From assembly GCA_019925095.2 (NCBI GenBank), contig CM034407.1:6632210-6696209 (forward strand): a DNA stretch of 64,000 nt. Reading direction: 5' to 3'. This document shows positions 22,913 through 35,185 of this stretch, one piece after another. The translations under genes and the position numbers were made by a program. The first letter of the stretch is position 1. Each line of letters begins with the position of its first letter. A model generated the notes under the pieces. The model did not search any database, was not told the origin of the DNA, and worked only from the letters and a program-made list of their open reading frames with translations. Source of the DNA: Dendrolimus kikuchii. Taxonomy: Eukaryota; Arthropoda; Insecta; Lepidoptera; Lasiocampidae.

Positions 22913-24588
22913 ACATAAAGTTAGAACACAGCTACACAAGATAGCGATCTTGTATGTAGTCAATTTTCATGATATTTGTTATTTTGGTGCTTAATGGGAT
23001 GGAAACGAATAATTGATACATCTTATAACTATAGTTTATGCTTACGAAGCCGCTTGTAAGCTCCTGGTATACCAGATTACAAGCCTTGATTAGTGCCGTT
23101 TGCCGTTGCAACTGTTTTAACCGCTGCAACTCCTACAGAAGCCTGCACAATAACTGATTTTATAAATATATATATAAATATTTATATTAGAAAAGTGTCT
23201 ATTACGCAATCATCAACTCGTATCTAAGAGCGGCGATAGACTTTGATGCAAACTCTTTTTTAAGAAACATTTAAATTTTAAAGCCGGTATGGAAAACGAC
23301 CAGTAGCAGAAATTAAAAAAATAAATTTTTGTGTGCACCAACATTTAACCGACGGTCAAAGTAAAATAATCTCTGTTTATGCATACAGTTTTAACTATTA
23401 TTTTATTTTAACCATCAGTTAAATATCGGTACGCACCAGCCTTAAAAGTTTAATTACATTAACAAACGAATAAAGAAGAACAATTGTGGTCTTTGAAATA
23501 CAGTACATGTTATCGTACATTTTACAATATACATAGCTAAATGTATCTAATTTGTAAGGGAATAAAGTATTCCTGAATCATGAAAATGTATACAAAAGTT
23601 TACAAACAATGAGTTCGTCGCACTCTTCCGCTATAGGTGTGAGCGGGACAGCAAGCAAGCGCACGCTAGGACGCCCACAATTAGCGGCATGGTATACGAC
23701 GCTCAATCGCCATTCTCATTTGTACGTTCATTCATGTGTTGTAGTTACTTGCTAATTCGTTGGTATTAGATTTATTTCTAAAGATACAAAGCTTTGAGTC
23801 AACTTCGATACCATCTACGTAAACAACGATAAGCCATACATTTATTACACACAAACTGACATATAAAGTGATAATGTTAGTGAATTTGTACAAATGCGGC
23901 TGACATAAAGCGTTAAAAAATAACGTCATTAATTATTAGCTACATTAGTATATGTACATAGTTATCTGTAAATATTTAACGTCATTAACAAGCGCGGTAA
24001 TTTTATTTGATTTTGGTTTTTCCGACGTTTCGTTTATTATGTATACAAGTCGCGAAAACTTAAGAAAATATTATGTCATTAACAAGGTCATATCTCGATA
24101 TCATATTAAACCCTTGTCTACATCTACGTAAGCGTGATACAATCACTAACATTAATATTATTCCAGGTATATGCAGGGACATAAGTAAATTATGTTAAAT
24201 TGCTTTTTGTATTCGCTCTTGGACTTCGTGTCCCAACTCTATTAATACAATAACTAAGTCTCAAATAATACACCGCGGCGGATTCCAAAAACGAATAAAA
24301 CATAGCTTTTCTATTATTTACAAATGAACACTTAAAATGAAGACTAAAATTTAGAAAGGAAAAGTGTTGTCATTTTGAATTTTTTTTATTTGAATATATT
24401 GAAGCGTATTCTGCGTTTAAGATTTTAATGTGAACCACAAGTAATGCTTAAATTATAAAATAGACGTTTTATTGTATCTTCTCACAGTTCATAACTAAAA
24501 ATAAAATCTGCTATATACACATTTTCTACAGATTACCTTGTTTTCGCAAAGTAATACGATTCTTGCTTTATAAACAGTTTTAACTAAT
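22913..24588. other. Spacer, no recognisable gene
   Basis: Includes a slightly CpG-rich patch at 23610-23700. Two 65-codon minus ORFs (22932, 23732) are unremarkable. Confidence 0.4.
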
Positions 24589-24862
24589 TACAAAAATGCA
24601 TGATGAAAGAATGACTAAACAGATATACAATGCAAAAGTGGATGGATGCAGAAGTCGTGGAAGGCCACGACACACCTTCCATGATCAAATTGATCGTGTA
24701 CTAGCAGAAGCTTTAAGAACGGACGAGCGTGCATAACAAGAGTTATGAATGTCAAAGAAGCAAGTGAGGTGTGTAAGAATAAGCCTGAATGGCGCTCTGT
24801 TGTGCGTGCCTACCCCGCAAGGGAACTGGCGTTAAGTTATATATGTATGTACAAAAATGCAT
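24589..24862 (+). mobile_element. RTE-like tail, copy e: longest copy, with 13-bp TSD
   Basis: The sequence 'tacaaaaatgcat' at 24589-24601 and 24850-24862 brackets 248 bp. The frame reads 'DERMTKQIYNAKVDG', then 'RGRPRHTFHDQIDRVLAEA'. A deletion of about 13 bp relative to copies b and f then shifts the frame. In the second frame it recovers 'KEASEVCKNKPEWRSVV' and 'AYPARELA'-like coding. The tail is (TATG)n. Confidence 0.9.
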
Positions 24863-25213
24863 TATAAAATTCATGTTCAACGGGCATCGCGGACTTTCAG
24901 CGTGTAGTCTACGTATCTCGTGAACCACTTAGGTTATTCAACTCCGAAAATTTCGCCCGGAGGAAATTGTTCGATGCAATTTTCTTAGATGCCAAATTTA
25001 ACAACAATGGCGTTTCGACAATTTAACTTTATTTTTTACAACAATAAAATTGGTGCCAATGACCTTTTTATTTTGTTTATCGCGTAACCTATTCGTTAAT
25101 TGGCATATTGTTTTTATTTAAGTTACTAGTATAGAAGGAAACTTTTGCATAGTATTCCGATATCAGATTTTTGTGTTGAGGGGCAACGACCTATTTTGTA
25201 ATATAATTTAATC
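24863..25213. other. Spacer, nothing recognised
   Basis: Unstructured AT-rich DNA. Confidence 0.4.
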
Positions 25214-25300
25214 TCGGACGAACAAAATAAGTAGACAGAGCCCTTAATTCTGAGAGTGAAGCCGGCTAAAGGAAGCCGATCGCGCCACTATACGTTACAA
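25214..25300 (+). repeat. Dispersed repeat Y, short copy
   Basis: 'ctcggacgaacaaaataagt' at the left end is followed by 'gaagccgatcgcgcc', matching the start of the 1722 and 36416 copies. Confidence 0.6.
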
Positions 25301-25614
25301 GATCATATATTATAAGAAACAAATACACTCTTTAGGTATTATTATATTATGCTTGTGTGCTGTCGTCCTGTCTAAATGAAATTAAAACAGTTTTCAAGTA
25401 ACATTTTATTTACAAAAACTTACGTAACTTTAAACAATATTTAATCGATAATTTATATAAATACCTGAATAATTTATGTTTCATATACATATACTGTAGA
25501 TTAAGCACATATTAATAATTTAATTTTTGTTTCAGGTAAGCTTTATATCATGAAAATCTTGTTTTTGGGCGACCGATGTAAGTGAGTACTAGTTAGTATG
25601 ACATATATTAATAA

Positions 25615-25766
25615 CTAGCTGATACCCGCCCGCTTCGCGTGCCGTAAAGGAATTTCGTAAAATCCGTTCTTAGTTGACCTCTACTTGGCGAAAGGAAGGT
25701 CCATATCAAATTTCAAGTCTATAGGTATTATAGATATCGTGATTAGTCACTATATACATGGATTTC

Positions 25767-25770
<4 letters not shown>
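25615..25770 (-). mobile_element. Helitron-like element, 3' end
   Basis: CTAG at 25615-25618 has a T on its sense 3' side (complement of the A at 25614) and is preceded in sense by 'cgaagcgggcgggtatcag'. The other end merges into the AT repeat, so the 5' end is not defined. Confidence 0.55.

Positions 25771-25812
<42 letters not shown>
25771..25812. repeat. (AT)21 microsatellite
   Basis: A perfect alternating AT run of 42 bases. Confidence 0.95.
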
Positions 25813-25815
<3 letters not shown>

Positions 25816-26009
25816 AATAAATATTTATTTGTAAATGACACGGTATAACTATTTAAAATCTATATTATATAGCCAGACAAGTGACACTAGCGCTAAATGA
25901 ATAGAAATGATATATCGTTACGCTAAATATTATGTCATTCCCATACATTTTCGTTCTATTCGTTTAGCACTAATGCCAATTGTGTACAATGCCTGAACGT
26001 AATGTCCAT

Positions 26010-26055
26010 TCATTAGGCTCGGGGCGCGGTCTACTTATTCTGTCCATCTGAGATT
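26010..26055 (-). repeat. Dispersed repeat Y, terminal fragment
   Basis: In minus sense it reads 'acagaataagtagaccgcgc', close to the left arm of the Y copies. Confidence 0.45.
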
Positions 26056-27689
26056 TAATTAAATAAAACTAAAAAACCAACTACTACGCAGATTATGACA
26101 GTGTTCTAGTTGTTTGGCCATAATACTTCTTATTGATTTCTTCCGATAGCAATTCAATTGCTGTACAAAACGTTTTACGTAATTGGTGAAAGTATCCATT
26201 CATCTAAATATCCTTGTTCTCTTTCTCACTAATACGGAAATGAATGAGACAGAAGGAACACGTAGATCGAATCCTGAGCAATGCTTACCAAATAGTCTCT
26301 ATTACTGCTTCAATTTGGCTCGAGCCTGATTGATGGAAAACGTAAAATAACTCGTAATTCGAGCAATTTGAATGAACAAAATAAATATAAGCAAATCGAT
26401 AAAAAATATAACAAAAGTGGTAGTATTATAATCTTTATGGCTATAGTAAATGACCCATTCAAATGATGTGAGTTCAAATCTAAGTCTTGACCCGGGATTT
26501 TTTTATGAATTCTTCGCATTTAATGTAAGCATGATTACTTAGTCTTATTTTAAATAAGTAATTTATAAAATGAAAGAGTAAATAAGCAAATCTCGTTTTT
26601 CGAAGTGAAAAATATAGGTACATGTTCATTTCCGTCGGTTAAAGTTAAAAGTTAAATAAATTCGTTGACAAGATCGTTAAAAAGAAACAAACGTCCGGAC
26701 AATATTACGTTACACGTTACGTATATGTTATTAATAACGTTTACTACGATTTCAATATATTTAATTACATTTATGTTGAGTTTTGTTAAAAAATATCAAC
26801 ATATAAATAATGATCTTTATGATTAAAAGTGAGGTAAAAAGTACACTGAGTACTGTATTATATACTTGTATCTTGTTGTATGTATGAAAATTAATGAAAG
26901 TAGATAAAGCAATACGTGTATGGTAGTATTACAACAAATGGAGATCAGTAGTCTCCGCCTTCATCTTATAAGAAACTTTAAGCTAGTCCTTGATTTGGTC
27001 TAAAATACATATTTGGTAGAATTAAGCAAAAATGGTCTACAATGCCAGCTAGTAATGTAAGGCTTAGGAGCTTTAAGTAGATACTTTTTTATTAGACGAT
27101 TGTTATTACTGCTGGCAACACCAACAATAAATTGACTTCGTCACATATTTTAGCACACACACACACGCGCATATATATATCATCCGGCTAACGTGATCAG
27201 AATATAGGCCAATCAGACTTATAAGAAAGAGTAGAAAGTAGTAGTGTTCTTTCATGTTATATATAAAGAAAAGCTTTACTAAATACCACAGTACTATTAT
27301 AAAATGAGCAAATAGAAAACTAATATCCTTCCTAATGTGTATTCTTCTCAAAATGACCATTTGTGTTCATTATCATAATAATTACATGCATCCAAAGCAA
27401 ACTCGGTTCCCAGCCTCAATACGACGCTTCGTCAAAGTTGATCAACATTTTTTTATGGATGGTTTACTTTTCCACCGTTTGTAAATTACCAGTCAATGGC
27501 TACTAAGTATTTCCCAGTTGGTTTTACTAATTTAATATGTAACTTGTTTAATATTCATGTTATGGCTTCCAATATTTAGGGTTCCGCTTCTAATTCCCGA
27601 TGCATATTATTACCAACATGATTTACCTTACTATTGGTTAAAATTTCACATAAACCTCAAAAGTAACCACTCAAGAATCATGCCGTGAT
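26056..27689. other. Spacer, no recognisable gene
   Basis: Contains a short (CA)n run at about 27154-27166. A tRNA-like phrase 'tgagttcaaatctaag' near 26468 is too weak to call a SINE. Confidence 0.4.
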
Positions 27690-28190
27690 CATGAAATCCG
27701 TTGGAGGACCATAGGCTGCACGAGGGGAAAGATCACGATTCGTTTGTGGGATTCGCCAGGTCAGGGTTGGCACTGGCACCTCACGTATGAAGTGCTATAG
27801 CCACGCCGCAGTTAGGGATACTCATTAAAACCCCTGCCGATCATCGACCGTCCTTTTTTCCGGGCTATGGGTTCGCTCGCGTATTCCCCTCCAGCCCGGA
27901 CGGACGACGGCCGGCCCATTTACGGGCTGGCCCCACCATTTGTTAGGCGGAGATCTGGGTCTCACCTCGACGTGAGAGGGAAGCCCATTTCCCACCTATC
28001 CTAGCCCATTCCCTCTACCTTATTCCTCCTGTCTGATCCCTGTATCTCGTCTTTATTTTATCCCTCCTCTCTCACCCTAAAGACGGCAACGCGTTGGGTA
28101 CTCTCCTGGTGTTGCCAGCGTCTAGGCGACGGTAACTATTTGTCATTAGACGGACCTTCTGCCTGTTTGCCAGCTTCGCAATAATATCCT
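27690..28190 (+). mobile_element. GC-rich retroelement 3' region
   Basis: GC-rich sequence with 'ggcccatttacgggctggcc' and a 3' half shared with 34340-34535 (both have 'gtctgatcc', then 'ggcaac' and 'gttg' steps). It ends with the tail motif 'ctgcctgtttgccagcttcg' and 'caataata'. No frame is open across it. Probably the 3' UTR of a LINE, or a SINE derived from one. Confidence 0.6.
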
Positions 28191-28199
28191 GCTATCCTA

Positions 28200-28416
28200 T
28201 CCTACTAATATTATAAACGCGAAAGTTTGTAAGAATGTATGGATGTATGTTTGTTACTCTTTCCCGCAAAAACTACTGATTTTGATGAAACTTTACAATA
28301 ATATAGCTTACATATCAGAATAACACATAGGCTATAATTTTGAAGATACAGTGTAAATTATCCAAAATATAACGATTTTCTATCACCACGCGGGTGAAAT
28401 CGCGGGGCGCAGCTAG
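28200..28416 (+). mobile_element. Helitron-like element (type B), complete ends
   Basis: Starts TC at 28200 after A and reads 'tcctactaatattataaacg'. Ends 'aatcgcggggcgcagCTAG' at 28416 before T. At 217 bp it has the size and ends of short lepidopteran Helitron-like repeats. It sits directly behind the retroelement tail at 28190. Confidence 0.8.
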
Positions 28417-29795
28417 TAGATACATAAGTACGAATTCATTACAATATAATGCATTAGACAAGGCATGACAAACAAAATCGTATATTATAAAAATAAACAG
28501 GACATAATAAAATAATAATATGATTGTAATTTCTATTATTGCTTTTTATGATGATTATGATGTATATATTGATATTTTGTCAATATTTTTGTAATAACTT
28601 CGATATTGTAAAATTATAATATTGCACGCCTAACGAGGCAAAATGTATTGATACTACATTAACATAAGAGTTTATACAGTAATACACACATTTTTGGCAA
28701 TAAATGATTCGATTCTATTAAAAATAAACACATTTTTCCTAAAAATCCATTAATATACTTAAAACCAACAAGGAACAAGTAAAAAATCAACACAACTTAA
28801 CAGACGAAACCCTCTATATAAAAAAACTTGCCCACTTTACGAATTTCTTATGGTCTTGTTAGTAGGACTCTGTTTTTTCTCGTCTGGACAAATATACGAG
28901 TGTGTGAAAGGAGAGCTCGTGAAGTACCACTGTAAAAAAGCATCTTGGCCCAATTAGAACATCATTATATAGTGTATCAACTAAATCCTTAATACCATCC
29001 AATGCATACTCATAAATATCCGTGTTAATGTTGTTTAATAAGAAAATTACTTATAGGCCGGCAACGTCTTAGCAAAGCCCATTGTGTTGCAAACATCCGC
29101 GGATGTTGATCACTTTTCATTAGTTGAGTCCTTTGCCTGTTTTAGTTAGAAATAAAAATCAGTATCTAAATAGAAGTTTTTCATATATGACGAATGTTTC
29201 TTTTTACAAGCTTTTGTTTAACTTCCAATGGATGTATGTATAACGTATGTATGTAAGTTCTAATCTTGCAAGTTAAATTTGACCAACTTCCCGGTTTCCA
29301 ATTGAGCTAAAATTTTGCACGCATATGTATATCGCGTGACAATGCAATAATATGGTACCATGGAGCTGATCTGATGGTGGAGTCGGAAGGTGGCCATAGG
29401 AACTCCTGTACTAAACAAGATAGACCTGTCGTGCTTGGGTTCGTATTACTTGTCTTGGCTAGCACTCTGCTGCTACATGATATCCAGGATCTGAAAAGCT
29501 TGTATTTAAAAACCTTTTTAAAAAAGCTTTTTATTTATAATTTTCTTTTTTTGTATTCATTTTTAATGATAGCAACTGATCTTTTGTTTTTTATATTAGG
29601 AGCTGTCATATTTCGAAAACTGTCTATGTCAGTTAAGTTTACTTTGTAAGTTGCTTAAACTAATAGTGTGTATTACTGCGGTGCATAAAAATTAAACTAA
29701 CTGTTCAAAATGCGGATCATTTCATTATCAATTAATTGTATTAGATAATAAAGCAAACTTACGTATATAAACCTAGTTATTTAATGTCTAATTTA
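28417..29795. other. Spacer, no recognisable gene
   Basis: A 91-codon plus ORF at 29374-29649 is half low-complexity K/F/L. It has no identifiable domain. Confidence 0.4.
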
Positions 29796-29975
29796 TTCTA
29801 TCTATACTTCATTAAACCTATAAATAGATAACTGAGCCTAGGTCACCGTCTAACATTGGCAAGGTGCCCAGAAGGCTCGCTAAGTTATCTCGCTTTCCAT
29901 ACTGATGTGTTCCCCGAAGTAGGCAGCGGCCTTCTCATCACTCGAAGAGTCGACTACGCGATTTATAGAACTTTT
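29796..29975 (-). pseudogene. YLGQRISMA-family retroelement remnant, decayed
   Basis: The nucleotide pattern 'aaggtgcccagaagg' followed by 'ccatactgatg.gtt' and 'gccttct.atcac' matches the copies at 39.85 and 59.6 kb, minus strand. The frame is broken. Identification rests on alignment to those copies. Confidence 0.6.
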
Positions 29976-30420
29976 TGTGGCTTATGACTTTAGTTAACGC
30001 ATATAAAATACATCTTTTTGCTAGAAATATCCCGTAATTTTTGAGAAAAATGCTCAAAGACGCACGGACATAACGATTTTCTATGGGATCCTTCAATGTT
30101 GAATGGCTACGATACCTAAGGATAAGGAAACGATATCTAAGCCTATATGAATCCAGAAACATAAAATAATTTATTGTTCTGGATAGGTTCTTATCAGAGT
30201 CCACTTATACAAAATGCGGTTATTGGAACAAAAAAAAAACGAAGACCCCATCATACGTAGTAATAGTAACCCACTTTAAAGATACCCCTTGAACCTATTA
30301 TCGGGGGATGTTTGGACTAAAGTGTAACCCGATAAGACGACCTTCGGATATAACTAATCGAGAGGCGATTTGTGAATATGATAATCCTCCACAGATATGT
30401 GGGGATATATTTCTCATAAT
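29976..30420. other. Spacer, nothing recognised
   Basis: The 88-codon minus ORF 29938-30204 overlaps the remnant's edge and has no domain. Confidence 0.35.
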
Positions 30421-30623
30421 TACCTATACAATCGTGTACTAGCGGAGGGTGATGTCAGGAGCCTTAAGAACAGACGAGCGTGCATGACAAGAGTTATGAA
30501 TGTCAAAGAAGCAAGTGAGGTGTAATAATAGGCCTAAATGGCGCTCTGTTGTTCGTGCCTACCCCGCAAGGGAACTGGCGTGAAGTTATGTATGTATGTA
30601 TGTATGTATGTATGTACCTATAC
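30421..30623 (+). mobile_element. RTE-like tail, copy f, with 9-bp TSD
   Basis: The sequence 'tacctatac' at 30421-30429 and 30615-30623 flanks the insert. It opens at 'RVLAEGDVRSLKNRRAC'. A short deletion in 'gaggtgtaataata' breaks the frame before the C-terminus. It has one of the longest tails, with seven or eight TATG units. Confidence 0.85.
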
Positions 30624-30799
30624 TATCAATCATAGGAATCTTAAATTTAATTTATATTAATATCATACTTATTTGTGATCGTCTGAAACATTTTCAAAAC
30701 GCTTGCGTTGCTTCCATGTTGAGTGAAAATGTTCTTTTTTTCATTCTTTGAAGACTCTCTTAATCTGACGCTAATACCATATGAATATGACGCATTGAC

Positions 30800-30915
30800 T
30801 TATGACCGGTTTCTATATCTTACTATTCATTCACTTGACTTACCATCGGGTGACTTTTGACATTATGATAAGTAAAGCAAATGAACGATCAGCAAGATAT
30901 AGGAAACGCCCATTA
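30800..30915. mobile_element. PIF/Harbinger-type MITE with TTA duplication
   Basis: The element at 30803-30912 starts 'tgaccggtttctatatctta' and ends 'agatataggaaacgccca'. TTA flanks it at 30800-30802 and 30913-30915. It is about 20 bp shorter than its relatives in the middle. Confidence 0.75.
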
Positions 30916-31134
30916 GTTAAAAACATATTAGATGTATGATTCAATCGAGGATAATAGTAAAGTAACTCCACTTGCGTTAAGGCTATGCGTAATAGTATTG
31001 TGAACTACATTTAGTGCATAGGAATACTATCTATACATGGAGACAAATAAAATTGAAGTGTCTGTTTGTACTGTCAAAAAGAAAATGTGAAAAAAATCAG
31101 GAGGGATAATTCGGACTAGGAGATTCCGCAAATG

Positions 31135-31616
31135 CAATTTTTAGATTTTTTGTCTATCTGTCTGTCTGGATGTTCCGGTTAATCTCTGGAACGGCTGAAC
31201 CGATTTTGACGGGGCTTTCACTGGCAAATAATAAATGAGCAACGTAGGCTACTTACTTACTTGAATAATGTTAATAAATATATTTATTTAGATTATTTCG
31301 TATATAAGTATATATTGGTATACTATAAATACGTCTGGATTTATGTATGTATTAAATTGATAAATTAGTGGTAAGTATGTATATTTAAATTGTACAATCC
31401 TCTTTTTCTGCTCCACCTACATCGCCAGATAAGTTATTAATTTGTATTAAGGTTGCCTGGAAGAGATCGCTTTTAGCGATAAGGCCGCCTGTTGTTTTGC
31501 CAAAAAGTATGGTAATTATGCATCTTGTATTTGTATTTGTTTATTTTGGTGAGCAATAAAGTGCTATCTACTTTTTTAAGGTTCCGCGAATAAAAATCCA
31601 CGCGGGCACAGCTAGT
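31135..31616 (+). mobile_element. Helitron-like element interrupted by a LINE tail
   Basis: The 5' part runs 'tctgtctgtctggatgttcc' to 'gcaacgtaggctactt' (about 31253). The 3' part resumes 'ccgcgaataaaaatccacgc' and ends 'gggcacagCTAG' at 31613 before T. The 300 bp between include the Jockey/CR1-like tail at 31440-31572. Confidence 0.6.
31440..31572 (+). mobile_element. 3' tail fragment of the Jockey/CR1-like LINE
   Basis: 'ggttgcctggaagagatcgc' then 'gcgataaggccgcctgttgt' then 'gagcaataaagtgctatcta' reproduces the 3' untranslated end of the 60765-61577 element. Confidence 0.65.
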
Positions 31617-32176
31617 TAAATATAAAAATGCTTAGTGATTATGACTTCCAGTTTGATATATCCCTTTTAGCAGAACCAGCCGAGATGATTAACTTCTTCC
31701 GTGGTTATTACAGTGTTACGTCAGGAATCTGAATTTCTCCCAATCCCAGCAACTGTGGAACGAATTGCATCCTTACAAATTTCCACAGGTGTTTATTGAA
31801 TCAAAGAATGTAACAATTACATTAATTACAGCATTAAAACCTTAAGGAATTTTCACACGTGATCATAGTAAAGGTATAAACAATAAACTTGATTCAACAC
31901 AGGCATTTACTGACCTATCTCAACAATCAAGACTCTTACAATAAGTGAGTGAAACCTTATAATTGACAAGTGAAAGCTGGATACGGCGAAATCGGTTAAC
32001 CGTGAAAAAAATACATGATTATTAGTCGACGTATGAGATTTATTCCGTCAATCGATGGTACCTGCGTGTTGATACCATATACACGGTGTCGTAGATTTAA
32101 TATGATTATAGTATATTAATTTATATTGTTAACATGAAACATTGGTGATTCCTTTATTCAGGACTTTTGTCTATAA

Positions 32177-32499
32177 TCTATACATATAATAAAACTGTAG
32201 AGGTCGAATTTCTGTACAATGAAAAGAAATGCTAAAAACCGAGTCAGGGGGATGTAAGAAGTGAAATAGAACTAATTTAGATTTTTTTTTAATTTTTGTT
32301 TCTCTGTTTATCTGTTTGTCTGTCTGTTTGTACCGGCTAATCTCCGAAACGAATGGACCGATGTAAATGAAATTTTGTATGTTGGTAGCTTATATCCCTG
32401 GTCAACATATAGGATACTTTTGATCCCGAAAAATTAAAGAGTTCCCGTGGGATCGTTAAAAAACCGCACTACGCGGACGACGTCGCGGGCATCAGCAAG
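32177..32499 (+). mobile_element. Helitron-like element, 323 bp
   Basis: Starts TC after A at 32176 ('tctatacatataataaaact') and ends 'gtcgcgggcatcagCAAG' before T. CAAG replaces CTAG. Inside is 'ctgtttgtctgtctgtttgt' and then 'ccggctaatctccgaaacg'. Confidence 0.65.
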
Positions 32500-32720
32500 T
32501 TTAATAATAAAACTAGGTGGGTCGAGTTTGTGTAAAATAAGATTTTGGTTTGTCTATATTTTCGAGCATCACGTGTAAAATACTGAACGGATTCAAAGGA
32601 AACTTAACACAGAGTTTATATCCTGGTTACTGGTAAGGTTACTTTTAATCCGATAAATGACGTCGTTTCCGTGGGATATTCCGTCGGTTTTTTTTATGAC
32701 GCCGTTGTAATTCACTAACA
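32500..32720 (+). repeat. Helitron-like relative directly downstream
   Basis: It begins 'aataataaaactaggtgggt' and has the 'actgaacggattcaaaggaa' and 'ttatatcctggttactggta' steps of the same class. The 3' end is not identifiable. Confidence 0.45.
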
Positions 32721-33639
32721 TTCATCGTCATGGCAACGCGAACAAAATTTGGCTTAAAACAGCTAATTCATAGTATAGCCGTGGAATGGATACAGGCGTA
32801 ATGCAACAAATTTAAATTTAGACACTGCAAGTGTCTTGGAATTGCAGTTTTACATAATATTCTATAAGGCAATTAGGTTCCGCTCGTGTAAACTTCGGAT
32901 TCCTATCTCGCGGAAGCTCCTAATTTCTGTGATTAAAAGTATCATATTTTCATACTTATCATCAAATATAAGATACCAAATCCATTAAGACTCGAGGAAG
33001 AAACAACAAACATCCAAAGTCACGGTTTTGTCTATTTTAAAAAAAAATATGGATCAGGTAACCTTGTGGTCTAGTTCTTGTAATTCACGAAGGCGAGCGG
33101 GTGTACTTGTGGTAAACACGTATTTGTGTATGTGTGGGACTGCAGGATTGATAGGTCCGTCAGACACGCACACAGCACTCTTGCAATGTGTTCAACTACG
33201 AGTAAAGCTTACTAAACTTCGTGGACTGCAAGAACTATATGATCAATGTTTGCCATAATATAAAACAATAAAAAATCAATAACAAAAAGTAAACCAGTCA
33301 CAGTAAGTACATAGTCCCAAAAAAAATCCTTCGAATACACTTAAATTATATATTTTATTGTTTTGACTCTTTTTCCTCTGCGCTATAAGTTACACTAATG
33401 ACGTCATAACAATAAATAACTAGACATTTATCCCATAAAAGGGACTTAAAATTTAAGTACTGTCATTATGTCGTCTCATTTAGGATATATATTTTATTGG
33501 ATCAAATACTAATTGACATAAATTTAAGGCTCTAAACTAGGGGGACGTGGACAGTAAAATCAGATTGCATTTGTTTCTCTATTTTAAAATTAGGTCAGCA
33601 CCGTGTGTGCATTTATTTGTCGTGTAACTAAAATAAAAA
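32721..33639. other. Spacer with an unassigned 76-codon ORF
   Basis: The plus ORF at 33028-33258 has mixed composition and several Cys, but no signal peptide or family resemblance. The first in-frame ATG is codon 8. Confidence 0.3.
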
Positions 33640-33855
33640 TTGAAGCTTAGTGACTAAGTCATCCGTGTATTACACAGTCGTGGGTTCGAATCCTGGCCAA
33701 GAATATATATACCAATATTTTTTGTATGCATTTTTACAATTGCCATGTGCTGATAGGAAGGAAAATAACGTCAGGAAAACTCACTAAGGTTATCAATACG
33801 TGAAACCCACCAATTGGACATTTATGGCGGTTTATAATGTTATTTAAAAAAAAAC
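33640..33855 (+). mobile_element. Old copy of the tRNA-derived SINE
   Basis: A B box ('ggttcgaatcc' near 33682) is followed by a body aligning in pieces with the SINEs at 12668 and 55315: 'acaattgccatgtgctgata', 'gaaggaaaata', 'ggacatttatggcggt'. It ends in nine A at about 33846. It is far more diverged than those two copies. Confidence 0.65.
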
Positions 33856-34154
33856 TTTATTTAAGCCTTGTATAACTAAATATAATAAATGACTTACCCG
33901 TTGAGTTTAGGGAAAGCATTACATCAAAAATATTAAAAATAAACTTAAAATGCACTGTTTAAACCGAATGTAATGTTAAAATTGTTAAGTGCTACGGACG
34001 TAGATATCCATATAAACCGCAGAGGTTTTCTATGCTATATATAATTCAATAACTTATAATCATTTTATTGTCTTGTTAAATAAATAAAAAAAACTATTAT
34101 GAATAAACGGGATATTTATACTACTTTGATAGGTAGTAATTGTCCCAGGCAAAT

Positions 34155-34215
34155 AATGCGATAATGTCGACGTCAGCCAATCGCAGTCAACTGCTGGACG
34201 TAGACCTTTTTATGT
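34155..34215 (-). mobile_element. End of an RTE-like element
   Basis: In minus sense 'cgtccagcagttgactgcga' and 'ttggctgacgtcgac' match the common lepidopteran LINE ending in which a QQW(T)-type C-terminus is followed by 'ggctga'. Too short to class further. Confidence 0.35.
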
Positions 34216-34339
34216 TTGCGCTACATATATTGCTGGAATTGCTATCTTGATTAGAGCTCTTGGAGCTTGCTCGATCGGTGTGATATCACGCTCTCACAGA
34301 ATATCCGCGTCAAACGGTTACCCTTAAGTTAATCTTATT

Positions 34340-34535
34340 GATAGTACCGATGCCATGAGTGAAAGTACCGGTGGCTCATTCCTCTTGTCTGATCCTTCTG
34401 TCTCATCCCTCTATCCCATACTAAGGGCTGGCAACAAGTTAGCGTTGCCGTTGGTGTTGTGAACGCCTATAATGGACAGTAACCACTTCCCATGAGCTGA
34501 GCCATCTGCCTGTATGCCAGTTTCGCAATAAAAAT
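34340..34535 (+). mobile_element. Retroelement 3' module shared with 27690-28190
   Basis: It has 'ttcctcttgtctgatccttc', 'ggctggcaaca' and 'gagccatctgcctgtatgcc', then 'agtttcgcaataaaaatg'. The order and spacing match the 28.0-28.19 kb sequence. Confidence 0.6.
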
Positions 34536-34984
34536 GCAGTGTAAAGTCTATATAACGACACTGATGGGACTGCATTTTATGGCGTTATAGCGAGTTGACG
34601 TTAAATTGAGAGAATCCTGTTATTTTTATCTGATGTCTTGCTGCACCAGTAATTTTGTTGTATTTTTTACTTATTTTATTCATATCTTGCGATATTGAGG
34701 CATCTTGGTGATAAAGGAAGTACTTAGAAATTTCTTATAAATTTCGGTATGCATGATGCCGACAGTCGAGTTTATTACGGGCTAGGATAATAAAGTGATA
34801 AAATAACGTACATAGCTGCGCAGTTTTTACTAATTTTGGCAACTTAAAAGGTACTTTTTATTATTTAATTATTGTGGTTATTGAGAGTAGGTGTAATGCT
34901 ATATAGAGTGTATTATTGTATGGAAGACGAGCTAAACTAACCAAAGCCAAGTGATTTCGACGCTTAAGGGGTTTGTCGTTAAAT

Positions 34985-35185
34985 CGAGTGACATTACATG
35001 GAGGTTATACTGTATAATAATAAATTCAGCGACCAGCGACATGACGCGAGCCATCTGACCGCCGGGTTGAGAGGCGACCTACATTATGCTTATCCAGACA
35101 CGGTCTCCACTCCAGGACGCGTCTACTCCATTAACCATCGCTTCTACAACAGCCATGACCGGCCCATTGCGACTTCAGTAGGGTT
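34985..35185 (-). pseudogene. Degraded non-LTR RT C-terminal fragment
   Basis: The minus-strand frame reads 'QWAGHGCCRSDG', stop, 'WSRRVLEWRPCLDKHNVGRL', then 'STRRSDGSRHVAGR', stop. It fits the WAGH, W-x-P, VGRP-x-TRW-x-D, VAGR steps that end many insect RTE-like polymerases. A 68-codon plus ORF (34998-35204) is its antisense shadow. Family length beyond this point is missing. Confidence 0.7.

Noticed and set aside
30421..30623. Extending the copy f duplication to 13 bp
   Set aside because: Beyond 'tacctatac' the match has a mismatch and overlaps the element's own 'atcgtg' sequence, so only 9 bp is claimed.
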